This document shows positions 27,078-36,523 of a stretch of 64,000 nucleotides of DNA, piece by piece (positions within the stretch are counted from its first letter, which is position 1; the number at the start of each line of letters is the position of its first letter). Under the pieces are notes generated by a model. It worked only from the letters and a program-made list of their open reading frames with translations. It did not search any database and was not told the origin of the DNA. Made by a program: the position numbers and the translations under genes. Origin of the DNA: Phycisphaerae bacterium (GTDB lineage Bacteria > Planctomycetota > Phycisphaerae > Phycisphaerales > Phycisphaeraceae); contig JAUIGU010000002.1 in assembly GCA_030432595.1 (NCBI GenBank), positions 124,001 through 188,000 of the forward strand, written 5' to 3'.

Positions 27078-28355
27078 ATGCGTCCGTTCCCGTTGAAATT
27101 GAACCTCGCCGCCGCCCTGACCGTGCCCGTGTGCCTCGCCCTGCCCGCCGTCTTGCCCGGGCTCGCCCAGATCGCTCGGGCCGAGAACCGCGTGACCATC
27201 GCGCCCGGCGAGGACGTGACCGTCGTCATTGAACGACCCGCACCCAAGCCCGAGCTCGCACCCACGCAACCGCCGTTCGAGGGCGTCCGCGCGACCGTGG
27301 ATGTCGCGCTGCTGCTGGACACCTCCAACTCCATGGACGGGCTCATCCACCAGGCCAAATCACAGCTCTGGACCATCGTTCAGCAGTTCGCCCGGGCCAA
27401 GAAGCACGGCCAAACGCCGACGCTGCGCGTCGCGCTCTTCGAGTACGGCAACACCAGCCTGCCCGCCGCCGAGGGCTACCTCCGCCAGGTCGTCCCGCTC
27501 ACCGACGACCTGGACACGCTGTCCGAAGCGCTCTTTGCGCTCACGACCAACGGCGGCGACGAGTACTGCGGGCAAGTCATCGACGAGGCGCTCAACCGGC
27601 TGGACTGGTCCAACGAGCCCGGCGGGTACAAGGCCGTCTTCATCGCCGGCAACGAACCCTTCACTCAGGGGCCCGTGGACTACCAGCAGGCCTGCAAGCG
27701 CGCCATCGAGGCGGGCGTCGTCATCAACACCATCCACTGCGGCGCGTACGGCAGCGGGATCGACGGCTTCTGGCAGCACGGCGCTCAGCTCGCCGAGGGC
27801 AAGTACCTCAACATCGACCAGGACCGCGCGATCGTGCATATCAGCGCCCCGCAGGATGAAGTCATCCTCAGGCTCAACCGAGACCTCAACGGGACGTACC
27901 TGTGGTTCGGCGACGCCGAAACGCGCGGCCGGCTGCGCGAAAACCAGGCCGTGCAGGACCAGAACGCGTTCGGGGTGTCGGAGTCGGTCGCGGTGCAACG
28001 GGCCGCCACCAAGGCCAGCGGCGCCTACCGCAACGCGGGGCGCGACCTGGTGGACAGCTACGAGGCGGACGACACGATCCTCGCCACGCTGGACGACGAG
28101 GCGTTGCCGGAAGGCTTCCGCGGGTTGTCGATGGAGCAACGCGAGGTCAGGCTGCAAACGATGTCCAAGGAGCGGGCCGACCTCCAGGCGGAGATCCAGA
28201 AGCTCAACGCCGAGCGTGAGGCGTACGTCGCCGCCGAGCGGCGGAAGCGGGCCGAGGCGGCGGGCTCGACGCTGGGCGACGCCGTGGTCGATGCGGTGCG
28301 CGAGCAACTCGCCGACGCCGGGTTTGCCGTGGATGCCCCAGAGTCGGCGGAGTGA
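27078..28355 (+). CDS. Secreted von Willebrand factor A domain protein
   Basis: 425 residues. Signal peptide KLNLAAALTVPVCLALPAVL to about ALARAEN. A vWA domain from residue 72: VDVALLLDTSNSMDG carries the MIDAS motif DxSxS (DTSNS, near residues 81-85), followed by VALFEYGNTSLPA and TNGGDEYCGQVIDEALNRLD (MIDAS Thr and Asp region) and AVFIAGNEPFTQGP. vWA domains bind Mg2+ and a protein or polysaccharide ligand. The C-terminal third is a coiled coil (KERADLQAEIQKLNAEREAY). AAAGGAG precedes the ATG. Periplasmic or extracellular; partners unknown. A terminator follows. Confidence 0.9.
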   Translation: MRPFPLKLNLAAALTVPVCLALPAVLPGLAQIARAENRVTIAPGEDVTVVIERPAPKPELAPTQPPFEGVRATVDVALLLDTSNSMDGLIHQAKSQLWTIVQQFARAKKHGQTPTLRVALFEYGNTSLPAAEGYLRQVVPLTDDLDTLSEALFALTTNGGDEYCGQVIDEALNRLDWSNEPGGYKAVFIAGNEPFTQGPVDYQQACKRAIEAGVVINTIHCGAYGSGIDGFWQHGAQLAEGKYLNIDQDRAIVHISAPQDEVILRLNRDLNGTYLWFGDAETRGRLRENQAVQDQNAFGVSESVAVQRAATKASGAYRNAGRDLVDSYEADDTILATLDDEALPEGFRGLSMEQREVRLQTMSKERADLQAEIQKLNAEREAYVAAERRKRAEAAGSTLGDAVVDAVREQLADAGFAVDAPESAE

Positions 28356-28402
28356 GTCCGCGGTGGTTGCTTGGCGACACCTGAACGCGGCCTGACGAAA
28401 CG

Positions 28403-28425
28403 CCCCGCTCCCCGCGGGGTTTTTT
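28403..28425 (+). terminator. Rho-independent terminator after the vWA gene
   Basis: Stem CCCCGC / GCGGGG, 5-base loop, six T. It lies 48 nt after the stop codon. Confidence 0.9.
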
Positions 28426-28558
28426 CTTGGGGTTGATGCGGGTTCCGCAGAGTGGGGCCGGCAGCGACGGTATAGTTGAAACGGGAGAGTGAGGCCGGCC
28501 GGCGCTCGATCCCGTCGGCGGTTTGATCTGGGCACACGCGATCTGGAGCGGGACACGG

Positions 28559-30442
28559 ATGTCGGACACTTTGCTGCGGTTTCGTCCTGCGCGATGCGCA
28601 ACCTATTCGGCTTGCCGGGCAAGGCGCAGCGATGCGCGGCGTAGCTTGACGCGGCTGAGAAACGCCGCGCTGATCAGCTTCTTTGGTTTGTGCAGCGCCC
28701 CCGCCCTCGCTGAAAACGATTTGTCCGGCGACGTGATCTCCGGCAGCCCGGTAGTCAACTTTCAGCCGTACGAGACCTTCCGACTCCGCCTCGCGCCCGC
28801 CGCCACGCCGGAACCCGGTGCCGCCGCCCTGGGGTTCCCGACCGACCTGGTCTTCGACGCCAACGGCCGGGGGTATCTCGCTGAACTCACCGGCGACGTC
28901 CGGCTGATCCACCCCGACGGCACCGTCGCGGCCACGCCCGTCATCGACGGCACCGACTACACCGACCTGCCGCGCGGACGGGACATCGGCATGACGTCCG
29001 TCGCACTGCACCCCGACTTCCTGACCCCCGGCACGCCCGGCTACGGAAAGATCTACACCGTCGAGTCCGGCATCGACCACCTGCAAGGTATCCAGAACGG
29101 AGACCTCGCCGGCGTCAACCGCCTCGACCCGGGCGTGGCCGACTTCGCCCCGCTCTACAAGCCCGTCGGCATCGACGAACGCTTCAAGGCCAACACCGAG
29201 CACCGCTCCGGCGTCTTCGAATACACCGTCGATCCCGGCAACCTCGCCGCCGGCTTTTCCCAGCGCCGCGAGGTGTTGCTGACCCACCAGTTCCACCACG
29301 CGCACAACCTCGGCGACCTGCTCTTCGACCCGCGCGCCCAGCCCGGAGACGACGGCTACGGCCTGTTGTTCGTCTCTTCCGCCGACAGCGGCAACGGCAC
29401 CCGCTACCAGAACAACGCCAACGGCCCGGCCGGCAGCCCCGGGCCCGGCTCCACCCTCGCCGACGATTCGGTCTACGGGCGCATCCTCCGCATCGATCCC
29501 CTCGATCCCAACGCGCCCGGCGTGGACCTCACCGACCGCGCCGTGTTCATGGGCACCGACCCCGCAAACCGCAACCAAACCCTCGCCAAGTTCTCCGTGC
29601 CGATCAACGGTCAGGCGAACCCCTTCTTCGTCAACGACGGCCAGGTCACCGGCAACGACCTCACCTGGGCGTACGGCCTGCGCAACCCCTACCGCATCTT
29701 CATCGACCCCGAAGAACCCACCAACACCACCACCATCTGGGCCTCCGAGACCGGGCAACAAAACGTCGAAAGCGTCCGCACCGTCCAGGCCGGCTCCGAC
29801 GGCGGGTGGGGCATGCTCGAAGGCGGGTTCTTCTATCTGCAGAACTCGGACAACGACACCGCCACCCCAACGTTGATCCAAGGCCTGAGCGAATCGCAAC
29901 TGCAGAACACGCAGATCACCGTCGCGCCCCCCACCGGCGTCACCACGCGCAGCCTCGGCGACCCGGAGATCGCCCGCATCCTGCAGGTCGACTTCCCCGA
30001 GTTTCAGTACGACCACACCGACGGCGTCAGCCCGATGGGCGGAATGATCTATCGCGGCGGCGACATGACGCCCCTGCAGGGCATGTACCTCTTCGCCGAG
30101 TACCAAGGCAGCTCGGACTCGATGCTCACCGACCCCGACGGCCGGACCATCGGCGACCAGGCCGTGATCCTCGTCGCCGACCCGGACGACCCGCTCGGGC
30201 AGGTTTATGCGATGTCTACGACGCTCGACTCGCCGGACGTCCCCGAACGCATCCTCGGGTTCGCCACCGCGCCCGACGGCGAAGCGCTGTTGTTCGGCTT
30301 CAACTTCGGGCCCGCCGGCCCCGAGGGTGTGGTCTACCGGATGATCCGAGTGCGGACGGTCATCCCCGAGCCCTCGACCGGCGTGCTTGCGTTGGTCACG
30401 CTTTCCTGGATCGAGACCGAACGCCGCCGCGGTCAGGCGTAA
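28559..30442 (+). CDS. PQQ-dependent sugar dehydrogenase-like secreted protein with PEP-CTERM tail
   Basis: 627 residues. Signal peptide near residues 38-52 (ALISFFGLCSAPALA) after a basic head. The body is a glucose/sorbosone dehydrogenase-type six-bladed propeller: LGFPTDLVFDANGRGYLAEL, GRDIGMTSVALHPDFLTPG, HQFHHAHNLGDLLFDP, SVYGRILRIDPLDPNAPGVD, NDLTWAYGLRNPYRIFIDP and WASETGQQNVESVR. These enzymes oxidise aldoses with pyrroloquinoline quinone. The C-terminus VIPEPSTGVLALVTLSWIET followed by an Arg cluster is a PEP-CTERM signal, so it is probably surface-sorted. A TATAGT near 28471 could be its -10 with a leader of about 80 nt. Enzyme activity is inferred from the fold family only. Confidence 0.88.
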   Translation: MSDTLLRFRPARCATYSACRARRSDARRSLTRLRNAALISFFGLCSAPALAENDLSGDVISGSPVVNFQPYETFRLRLAPAATPEPGAAALGFPTDLVFDANGRGYLAELTGDVRLIHPDGTVAATPVIDGTDYTDLPRGRDIGMTSVALHPDFLTPGTPGYGKIYTVESGIDHLQGIQNGDLAGVNRLDPGVADFAPLYKPVGIDERFKANTEHRSGVFEYTVDPGNLAAGFSQRREVLLTHQFHHAHNLGDLLFDPRAQPGDDGYGLLFVSSADSGNGTRYQNNANGPAGSPGPGSTLADDSVYGRILRIDPLDPNAPGVDLTDRAVFMGTDPANRNQTLAKFSVPINGQANPFFVNDGQVTGNDLTWAYGLRNPYRIFIDPEEPTNTTTIWASETGQQNVESVRTVQAGSDGGWGMLEGGFFYLQNSDNDTATPTLIQGLSESQLQNTQITVAPPTGVTTRSLGDPEIARILQVDFPEFQYDHTDGVSPMGGMIYRGGDMTPLQGMYLFAEYQGSSDSMLTDPDGRTIGDQAVILVADPDDPLGQVYAMSTTLDSPDVPERILGFATAPDGEALLFGFNFGPAGPEGVVYRMIRVRTVIPEPSTGVLALVTLSWIETERRRGQA

Positions 30443-30459
30443 CCGCACCGGCCACCGCG

Positions 30460-31257
30460 TCAGACCCCGACTTCCTCCGCGTACCACGCCGCCACGCCAT
30501 CGCCGATAATCGGAACCGCGCCCGCCTCGAGCACCCGGCGGATCGCGTCCCGGTCGCCGCCGCAGATCACCCGCACCTCGCCGCGCACCTGCGTATCCGT
30601 CGCCGCCCAGCCGTCGGGCTGCGCGACCGCCCGGGGGTGCGTGTGCGCGTTGACCCAGTTCGCGAACATGCACACAACGCCCAGCGGGTGGTTGCGCGGG
30701 TTGCGCCGCGACGGCCAGCCCTCGCCGAACGTCTGGACGCCCGCCGCTTCGAGCCGCTCGCGCAGGTCCATGGCCGGGTGCTCCGCCGGCAGCGTCGCGA
30801 CCGCGTCGAACCCGATCGCGCTGCCGGCTTCCAGACTCGGCTCCAGGCATCGCGCCACGTAGTCGCGCCAACGCGGCGCATCGGCGACCAGCGCCCGCAC
30901 GCTCGGCGTGTCCCCGATCGCGCCCAGGTAGTCACACGTCTCGACCGTGCCGCCGATAGCGCGCGACTGATCGTGCAGCCAGCGTGTGCCCGCCACCCAA
31001 TCGACGCTGGTCATGCCGCCGTGACCCAACGCGTCGAGCCTGAGGAACTGGTCGAACTCCATCGGCCCGGATGCCGCCACACCGCCGGGGTTGTGCCGGT
31101 GAAACTTCGTGAACCCCAACTCCAACAGCGGGCCGTAGTGCTGTTTGTGCCACTCGATAAAGCCGAGCCGGGGGATGTCCCGCCCGATGCCGCGCACCGA
31201 CGTGTCCCGTGAACTGTGCCCGATGTTGGCCCCGACGATCGCCCGGAATCCCGGCAT
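30460..31257 (-). CDS. Hypothetical protein
   Basis: 265 residues, no signal peptide. Segments such as RLGFIEWHKQHYGPLLELGF, TKFHRHNPGG and GVVCMFANWVNAHTHPRAVA, with several Trp and His residues and a predicted alpha/beta pattern, suggest a TIM-barrel-like or sugar-acting protein, but I recognise no family signature. AGGGGTGA precedes the ATG at 31257. It converges with the sugar dehydrogenase gene (17-base gap). About 157 non-coding bases separate it from the CPBP gene upstream. Function not assigned. Confidence 0.7.
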   Translation of the reverse strand: MPGFRAIVGANIGHSSRDTSVRGIGRDIPRLGFIEWHKQHYGPLLELGFTKFHRHNPGGVAASGPMEFDQFLRLDALGHGGMTSVDWVAGTRWLHDQSRAIGGTVETCDYLGAIGDTPSVRALVADAPRWRDYVARCLEPSLEAGSAIGFDAVATLPAEHPAMDLRERLEAAGVQTFGEGWPSRRNPRNHPLGVVCMFANWVNAHTHPRAVAQPDGWAATDTQVRGEVRVICGGDRDAIRRVLEAGAVPIIGDGVAAWYAEEVGV

Positions 31258-31414
31258 TTGTCACCCCTGTAGATTGAATGAAATCGTGGAATTGCACGGC
31301 CCTTTGCCGTCACCGAAGTCCCCCGATTTTACTCGCCGCGTTTCCGTTTTTAAGTCGCATTGCCCGGCAAAGCCTGCGCAACATCCGCACACGTTCTGCA
31401 ACCAACGCCAGCGC

Positions 31415-32449
31415 TCACGCCGTGCCCAACACATAGGCCACGTTCAACGCGTTGAACCCCGCGTGCACCATCATCGGCGGCCACAGCGACCCCGTCCGCT
31501 CGTACAGGAACCCGAACACCACGCCCAGTAGTGCCAATGCCGGCAGCGCAACCCACGGCACCGCACCCGCGTGCAGCAACGCAAAAAACACCGACACGCT
31601 CCCGATCACCGCCCAGCGGTGCCGCCGCCCCCACCACGCCAGCAGCGACGTCTGCAACAGCCCGCGGTTGAACAACTCCTCGGTCAGCGGCGCGAGCACC
31701 ACGGTCGAGACCGTGAGCAGCGCGATGCGTCCCCATTGCCCGTCGTCCTTCATCGCGGCGTACTCGACGAGCAGGTCGTGCTGGATCGGCGGCGGCGGAT
31801 CGCCCCACCAGGTCGCCAGCGCGGTGAAAAACACCTGCGCCGCCATCGACAACAAAAGCCCCACCGGCAACGCAATCAACACCCAACCCAGTTCGCGCCC
31901 CGGACGACGCGGCACCAACCCCAGCCGACGCATGGCCGACGCCTTCCCGCGCGGCGATGCGCAGCGCCAAAGCAGCCACGCCACGGGCGGCCCGAACGCC
32001 AACACCTGCGAGACGATCACCAGCCCGGGGTGGTATGCGCCGGCCGACGTATCCGACGACCCGCCGCCGCTCGACGCCAGCCCGCCGAGAAACCCGCCGG
32101 CCATGAGCCCGCCGCAGAACCACAGCCACAGCCCGATCAGCGCGTCCCACGCGGAGAGCCCGACGCGGCGGTTCGGCGACCGCTCCAGGCCCCGCGCCGA
32201 CAGCGCCCCCGACCGCCAGAGCACCAGCACCAGCACGAACGCCACCGGCACCACGCCCCACGCCAGCCACTGCTCCCACGCCGCCGGCACCCGCTCGACC
32301 GCCTCCAGCACCGCCGCGTCCGGCATCGGGACCGCATCGGCCGAGGTTTCCACCACCTTTTCCAGAATCTCGGCGGTTTCTGACGGGGCGGGCGCGGCGG
32401 TCGGGGGCGGGGTCTGGAGAATCATGCGCAAGTGAGATTGCCCCGGCAC
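31415..32449 (-). CDS. CPBP-family intramembrane metalloprotease (CAAX protease-like)
   Basis: About 344 residues. CPBP (Abi/Rce1-type) glutamic proteases sit in the cytoplasmic membrane. Seen: several membrane segments (WLAWGVVPVAFVLVLVLW; LIGLWLWFCGGLMAGGFLGG), then the catalytic motifs PLTEELFNRGLLQTS (EExxxR), FFALLHAGAVPW (FxxxH) and MMVHAGFNALNVAYVLG (HxxxN). Start uncertain: GTG at 32449 has TACGAT 7 bases upstream, matching the leaderless pattern; ATG 32425, 32455 or 32470 are alternatives. Divergent from the helicase gene. Substrate unknown. Confidence 0.92.
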   Translation of the reverse strand: MPGQSHLRMILQTPPPTAAPAPSETAEILEKVVETSADAVPMPDAAVLEAVERVPAAWEQWLAWGVVPVAFVLVLVLWRSGALSARGLERSPNRRVGLSAWDALIGLWLWFCGGLMAGGFLGGLASSGGGSSDTSAGAYHPGLVIVSQVLAFGPPVAWLLWRCASPRGKASAMRRLGLVPRRPGRELGWVLIALPVGLLLSMAAQVFFTALATWWGDPPPPIQHDLLVEYAAMKDDGQWGRIALLTVSTVVLAPLTEELFNRGLLQTSLLAWWGRRHRWAVIGSVSVFFALLHAGAVPWVALPALALLGVVFGFLYERTGSLWPPMMVHAGFNALNVAYVLGTA

Positions 32450-32520
32450 GCGAGGCATCGTACCCTTCACGATTCGGGATTTTTCGTGACGCCCGGCCCG
32501 AGTTGTTGCAGGGGATAAGG

Positions 32521-35500
32521 ATGTCGATGCTGCCTTCGTGGTCTCCGTTCTTTCAAGCCAAGGTCCGCATGCAGGGACGCGCAGCGCAGATGGCCGGCAA
32601 GGTCACGCGGCGCAGCCCCGAAAACGACCAGCTGCTCGCCGTGGACGTCACGGACGACGACGGCACGCACACCGTCACCGTCGAGGCCGACGGGCGGCAA
32701 GGCGTCGCCGAGTGCACCTGCGACACGTACGCGGACGGTCAGTTCTGCCCGCACATCTGGGCCGCCGTCCTGGACCTGGCCCACGGCGACGAACCGGCCG
32801 AAGGCACGGCCACGATCGCCGACCTCGCCAAGCTCAAGCCCCGCCCCCCCAAGGCCCGCAAGCGCGAACCCGGCGTCGTGCAGGAAACCAAACGCGGCGA
32901 GCCGCGCTGGATGAGCCGGCTCACCCTGCTCCAGCCCGGCGCCCAGGCCGAGCGCGCCCGCACCCGCGCGATGGACGCGCTGGCCAACGCGCAGCGCCAG
33001 GTCTGCTACGTCGTGCTGCCCGGACCGTCGCGCCGCAGCCGCGCGATGGTGGTCGAGTTGCAGCAGCGCTCCGCGATCGCCACGGGCTGGTCCAAGCCGC
33101 GGCCGTTGAAACTGTCGTCCGACAACCTCGACACGCTGGGCGACCCGGTGGACCGCGAGCTGGCGGCGCTGCTGCTGGGCGCCGGACGGGTCGCGCAAGA
33201 CGAGCCGGTGCGCTTGCCGCGCGGCCTGACGCAACACGCGACGTACCGCCTGGTCGCCGGCGCACAACGCGCGCTGCTGCGACGGATGATCGACACCGGC
33301 CGGTGCTTCGTGAACATCGCCGATGAAGACCTCGACGAGCAGGTGCTGCGCCCGCTGCGCTGGGAGCTCGACGCAGACGCGCCGCTGGCCGAATCGGGCC
33401 ACGCCCACAGCAGCGAAGACCACGCGCTGGGCGCCCCGACCGGGTCGGGCCTGCGTCCGGGGCGCGTCTCGACGTGGGTGCCGTGGCTGGTCGGCCGGCC
33501 GGCGGCGGGCGCGCTGCGCCTGGAGATGCAGCTTCGTCGTGACGGGCGGCGCGTGCCCGCGACGTCGCCGCTGCTCGTGCTTGGCGGGCCGGACGGCGTG
33601 GTCATCTTCGCCGAACCCCTGGACCGCCGACGCCGACGCCAGACCGTGGCGGTCGCCGCGCGGTTCGACGACCGCGAGGCGCTCGCGTGGGTGCAGCAGT
33701 TCCGCGACTCCCGCTTCGCCGACGACGCCGAACGCGAAGGGCTTGAAGAAACCGAAGACGACGCGCCCGGCACCATGCTCGTGCCCGACGAACAGGTCGC
33801 CGGCTTCCTCGAACGCCTGTACCTGCTGCCGCAGCTCCCCGAACTCGACCTGCCCGACGGCCTGGGCTACCGCGAGCAGCGCATCGAGCCGCGCCCCGTG
33901 CTCGAACTGTTCAGCCCCGGCACCGCGCAGGCCGCCGAGCTGGGCGCGACGCAGAAGAGCCAGCTCGCCGGGCGCATCCGCTTCGACTACGCCGGCGTGC
34001 GTGTGAGCCCGACCCAGCCCGGGCGGTTCGTGCCCGTCGCGGCGGGGGTAGAAAGTGAAAGTGCCGGTGTGAGTACGAGTGACGAGGAAGAAGGCGGATT
34101 GGCCGACGCCGAGGAGATGCAAACGCTGCTCTCCAGCACTGACACCAACACGGACACCGACACGACTCCCGCCACCGCCGTGCTCGACGCCGTCGAGACC
34201 GAGACGCACGGCGACGAGGGCGAGGCCCGCCGGCTCATCCGCCGCAACTTCCGCGCCGAGCGCGAGGCCATCGAGCAGACCGCCGGCCTGGGCCTGCGCT
34301 CCAGCTCCGCCGCCACGCCCGAGGCGCTGTTGCTGCCGTCCAAGCACGTGCCCGTCGCGGTGAGCCGGCTCCTGCTGCACGGCTGGGCGGTCTTCGCCGA
34401 CCAGAAACTCATGCGCACCGCCGGGCCACCCGCGTTGTCCATCAGCTCCGGCATCGACTGGTTCGAGCTGCGCGGTGATGTCAAGTTCACCGACGACGAA
34501 GGCGCCGAGCACGTCGTCGCGCTGCCCGCCATCCTCGAAGCCGCCCGCGCCGGCCGACAGATGATCGAACTGGACGACGGCACGCAGGGCCTGCTCCCCG
34601 AGCAGTGGCTCGCCGAGCACGGGCTGCTCACCGCCATGGGCGAGCTGCACAGCGACCACCTGCGCTTCCGCACCTCCCAGGCCGCCATGCTCGACACCCT
34701 GCTCGACGAGCAGGACCTCCAACGCGTCGACGACCCGTTCCGCGAAGCCCGCGAGGCGCTGCGCGGCTTCGACGGCATCCACCCCGCCCAGCCGCACCCC
34801 GACTTCCACGGCACGCTGCGCACCTACCAGCAGCACGGCCTGGGCTGGTTCGCCTTCCTCCGCCGCTTCGGCATGGGCGGCGTCCTCGCCGACGACATGG
34901 GCCTGGGCAAGACCGTCCAGGTCCTCGCCATGCTCCAGCAACGCGTCCACGAGCGCGGCGACCAGTCGCAGCCCTCGCTCATCGTCGCGCCGCGCTCCGT
35001 CGTCTTCAACTGGCTCGACGAATCCGAGAAGTTCACGCCGGAATTGAAGGTCCTCGCCTACACCGGCCCGGACCGCACCCAGTTCGTCGACAAGCTCGAA
35101 GACTACGACCTGATCGTCACGAGCTACGGCCTGATGCGCCGCGACGCCGAACGCCTCGCCGACGTCACCTTCGACTACGCCGTGCTCGACGAGGCCCAGG
35201 CGATCAAGAACCCCAGCTCCCAGAGCGCCAAGGCCGCGCGGCTGCTCAACGCCAACCACCGCCTCTCGCTCACCGGCACGCCCGTCGAGAACCACTTGGG
35301 TGACCTGTGGTCCATCTTTGAGTACCTCAACCCCGGCATGCTCGGCGCCAATGCCCGCTTCGCAGACCTCGTCCGCGGCGCCACCGCCAACATCGACGCC
35401 GACCAGCTCGGCCCCGATTCGCCGCCGTCCCTGGAACCCACCACGCCGAGTGCCGAGGAGCAACGCGAGGAAGCGCCGGATCAAACCGAAAACCGCACCC

Positions 35501-36414
35501 ATCCGGATGTGGTTGATGCCGCCTCTCAACACGAAGCCCCAGACACCCTCGACAATCGGCAATCCGAAACCGGCAATCAAAAAGCCTCCCCGCTCCACCA
35601 GCTCGCCGCCGCGCTGCGCCCGTTCATCCTCCGCCGCACCAAGGCCCAGGTCCTCACCGACCTGCCCGCCAAGACCGAGCAGACCATCCACTGCGAGATG
35701 GAGCCCGCGCAGCGCAAGGTCTACGACGAGCTGCGCACCTACTACCGCGGCACGCTCATCAACCAGCTCGACGCGGACGGCGTCACCGCCGGCAAGTCGC
35801 TGGGCCGGTCCACCTTCATGGTCCTCGAAGCACTTCTGCGGCTGCGCCAGGCCGCGTGCCACCCCGCGCTCATCGACAAGGCCGGTATCAACACCACCGG
35901 CGCACCGTCCGCCAAGCTCGACGCGCTGCTCGAGATGCTCTCGGAGGTTTTGGCCGAGGGTCAGAAGGCGCTCGTGTTCTCACAGTTCACGTCGATGCTC
36001 TCGCTGGTTCGCCAGCGCTTCGACGAGTCGGGGATCCAATACGCCTACCTCGACGGCCAGACCCGCAACCGCCGGCAGGTCGTCGAAGACTTCCAGACCG
36101 ACCCGGACCTCCAAGTATTCCTCATCAGCCTCAAGGCCGGCGGCGTCGGTCTGAACCTCACCGCCGCGGAGTACGTCTTCATCCTCGACCCGTGGTGGAA
36201 CCCCGCCGTCGAGCAGCAGGCCATCGACCGCACGCACCGCATCGGCCAGACCAAGCCGGTCTTCGCCTACCGCATGATCTGCGAAGACACGGTCGAGCAA
36301 CGCATCCTCGAGTTGCAGAAGCGCAAGCGCAACCTCGCCGAGGCCATCGTCGGCGGCGAAGAAAACGTGCTCAGCTCGCTCACGCGCGACGACCTTGAAG
36401 CGCTGCTGGCCTAA
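32521..36414 (+). CDS. SWIM zinc-finger SNF2/DEAD-like helicase
   Basis: 1297 residues. SNF2 ATPases move or remodel protein-DNA complexes. Near residue 65 is a SWIM finger (CTCDTYADGQFCPHIW). A long middle region follows, then the two-lobed motor: DDMGLGKTVQVLAMLQQ (Walker A, near 790), LIVAPRSVVFNWLDESEKF, LDEAQAIKNPSSQSAKAARL (DEAQ box, near 890), SLTGTPVENHLGDLWSIFEY, then KALVFSQFTSMLSLVRQRFD, GVGLNLTAAEYVFILDPWWN and AIDRTHRIGQTKPVFAYRMI. Two acidic low-complexity inserts are present (34045-34215 and 35410-35590). AGGGGATAAGG lies just before the ATG. Resembles bacterial SWIM-SNF2 proteins of unknown biological role. Confidence 0.95.
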   Translation: MSMLPSWSPFFQAKVRMQGRAAQMAGKVTRRSPENDQLLAVDVTDDDGTHTVTVEADGRQGVAECTCDTYADGQFCPHIWAAVLDLAHGDEPAEGTATIADLAKLKPRPPKARKREPGVVQETKRGEPRWMSRLTLLQPGAQAERARTRAMDALANAQRQVCYVVLPGPSRRSRAMVVELQQRSAIATGWSKPRPLKLSSDNLDTLGDPVDRELAALLLGAGRVAQDEPVRLPRGLTQHATYRLVAGAQRALLRRMIDTGRCFVNIADEDLDEQVLRPLRWELDADAPLAESGHAHSSEDHALGAPTGSGLRPGRVSTWVPWLVGRPAAGALRLEMQLRRDGRRVPATSPLLVLGGPDGVVIFAEPLDRRRRRQTVAVAARFDDREALAWVQQFRDSRFADDAEREGLEETEDDAPGTMLVPDEQVAGFLERLYLLPQLPELDLPDGLGYREQRIEPRPVLELFSPGTAQAAELGATQKSQLAGRIRFDYAGVRVSPTQPGRFVPVAAGVESESAGVSTSDEEEGGLADAEEMQTLLSSTDTNTDTDTTPATAVLDAVETETHGDEGEARRLIRRNFRAEREAIEQTAGLGLRSSSAATPEALLLPSKHVPVAVSRLLLHGWAVFADQKLMRTAGPPALSISSGIDWFELRGDVKFTDDEGAEHVVALPAILEAARAGRQMIELDDGTQGLLPEQWLAEHGLLTAMGELHSDHLRFRTSQAAMLDTLLDEQDLQRVDDPFREAREALRGFDGIHPAQPHPDFHGTLRTYQQHGLGWFAFLRRFGMGGVLADDMGLGKTVQVLAMLQQRVHERGDQSQPSLIVAPRSVVFNWLDESEKFTPELKVLAYTGPDRTQFVDKLEDYDLIVTSYGLMRRDAERLADVTFDYAVLDEAQAIKNPSSQSAKAARLLNANHRLSLTGTPVENHLGDLWSIFEYLNPGMLGANARFADLVRGATANIDADQLGPDSPPSLEPTTPSAEEQREEAPDQTENRTHPDVVDAASQHEAPDTLDNRQSETGNQKASPLHQLAAALRPFILRRTKAQVLTDLPAKTEQTIHCEMEPAQRKVYDELRTYYRGTLINQLDADGVTAGKSLGRSTFMVLEALLRLRQAACHPALIDKAGINTTGAPSAKLDALLEMLSEVLAEGQKALVFSQFTSMLSLVRQRFDESGIQYAYLDGQTRNRRQVVEDFQTDPDLQVFLISLKAGGVGLNLTAAEYVFILDPWWNPAVEQQAIDRTHRIGQTKPVFAYRMICEDTVEQRILELQKRKRNLAEAIVGGEENVLSSLTRDDLEALLA

Positions 36415-36523
36415 CCCCCTCTCCCGCTGGGAGAGGAACACCGCCCCTTCCGCTAAACTCCCACCGCGCGGCACCCTTCTAAGCCCTGCCCGCCGCGAAG
36501 ACCCCGTTTCCCCGGAGTTCCTT

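Noticed and set aside
28058-30871. 937-codon minus-strand open frame
   Set aside because: Antisense to the PQQ-type dehydrogenase and vWA genes, crosses a terminator, no motifs.
32467-35862. 1131-codon minus-strand open frame
   Set aside because: Antisense to the SNF2 helicase, whose motifs are unmistakable.
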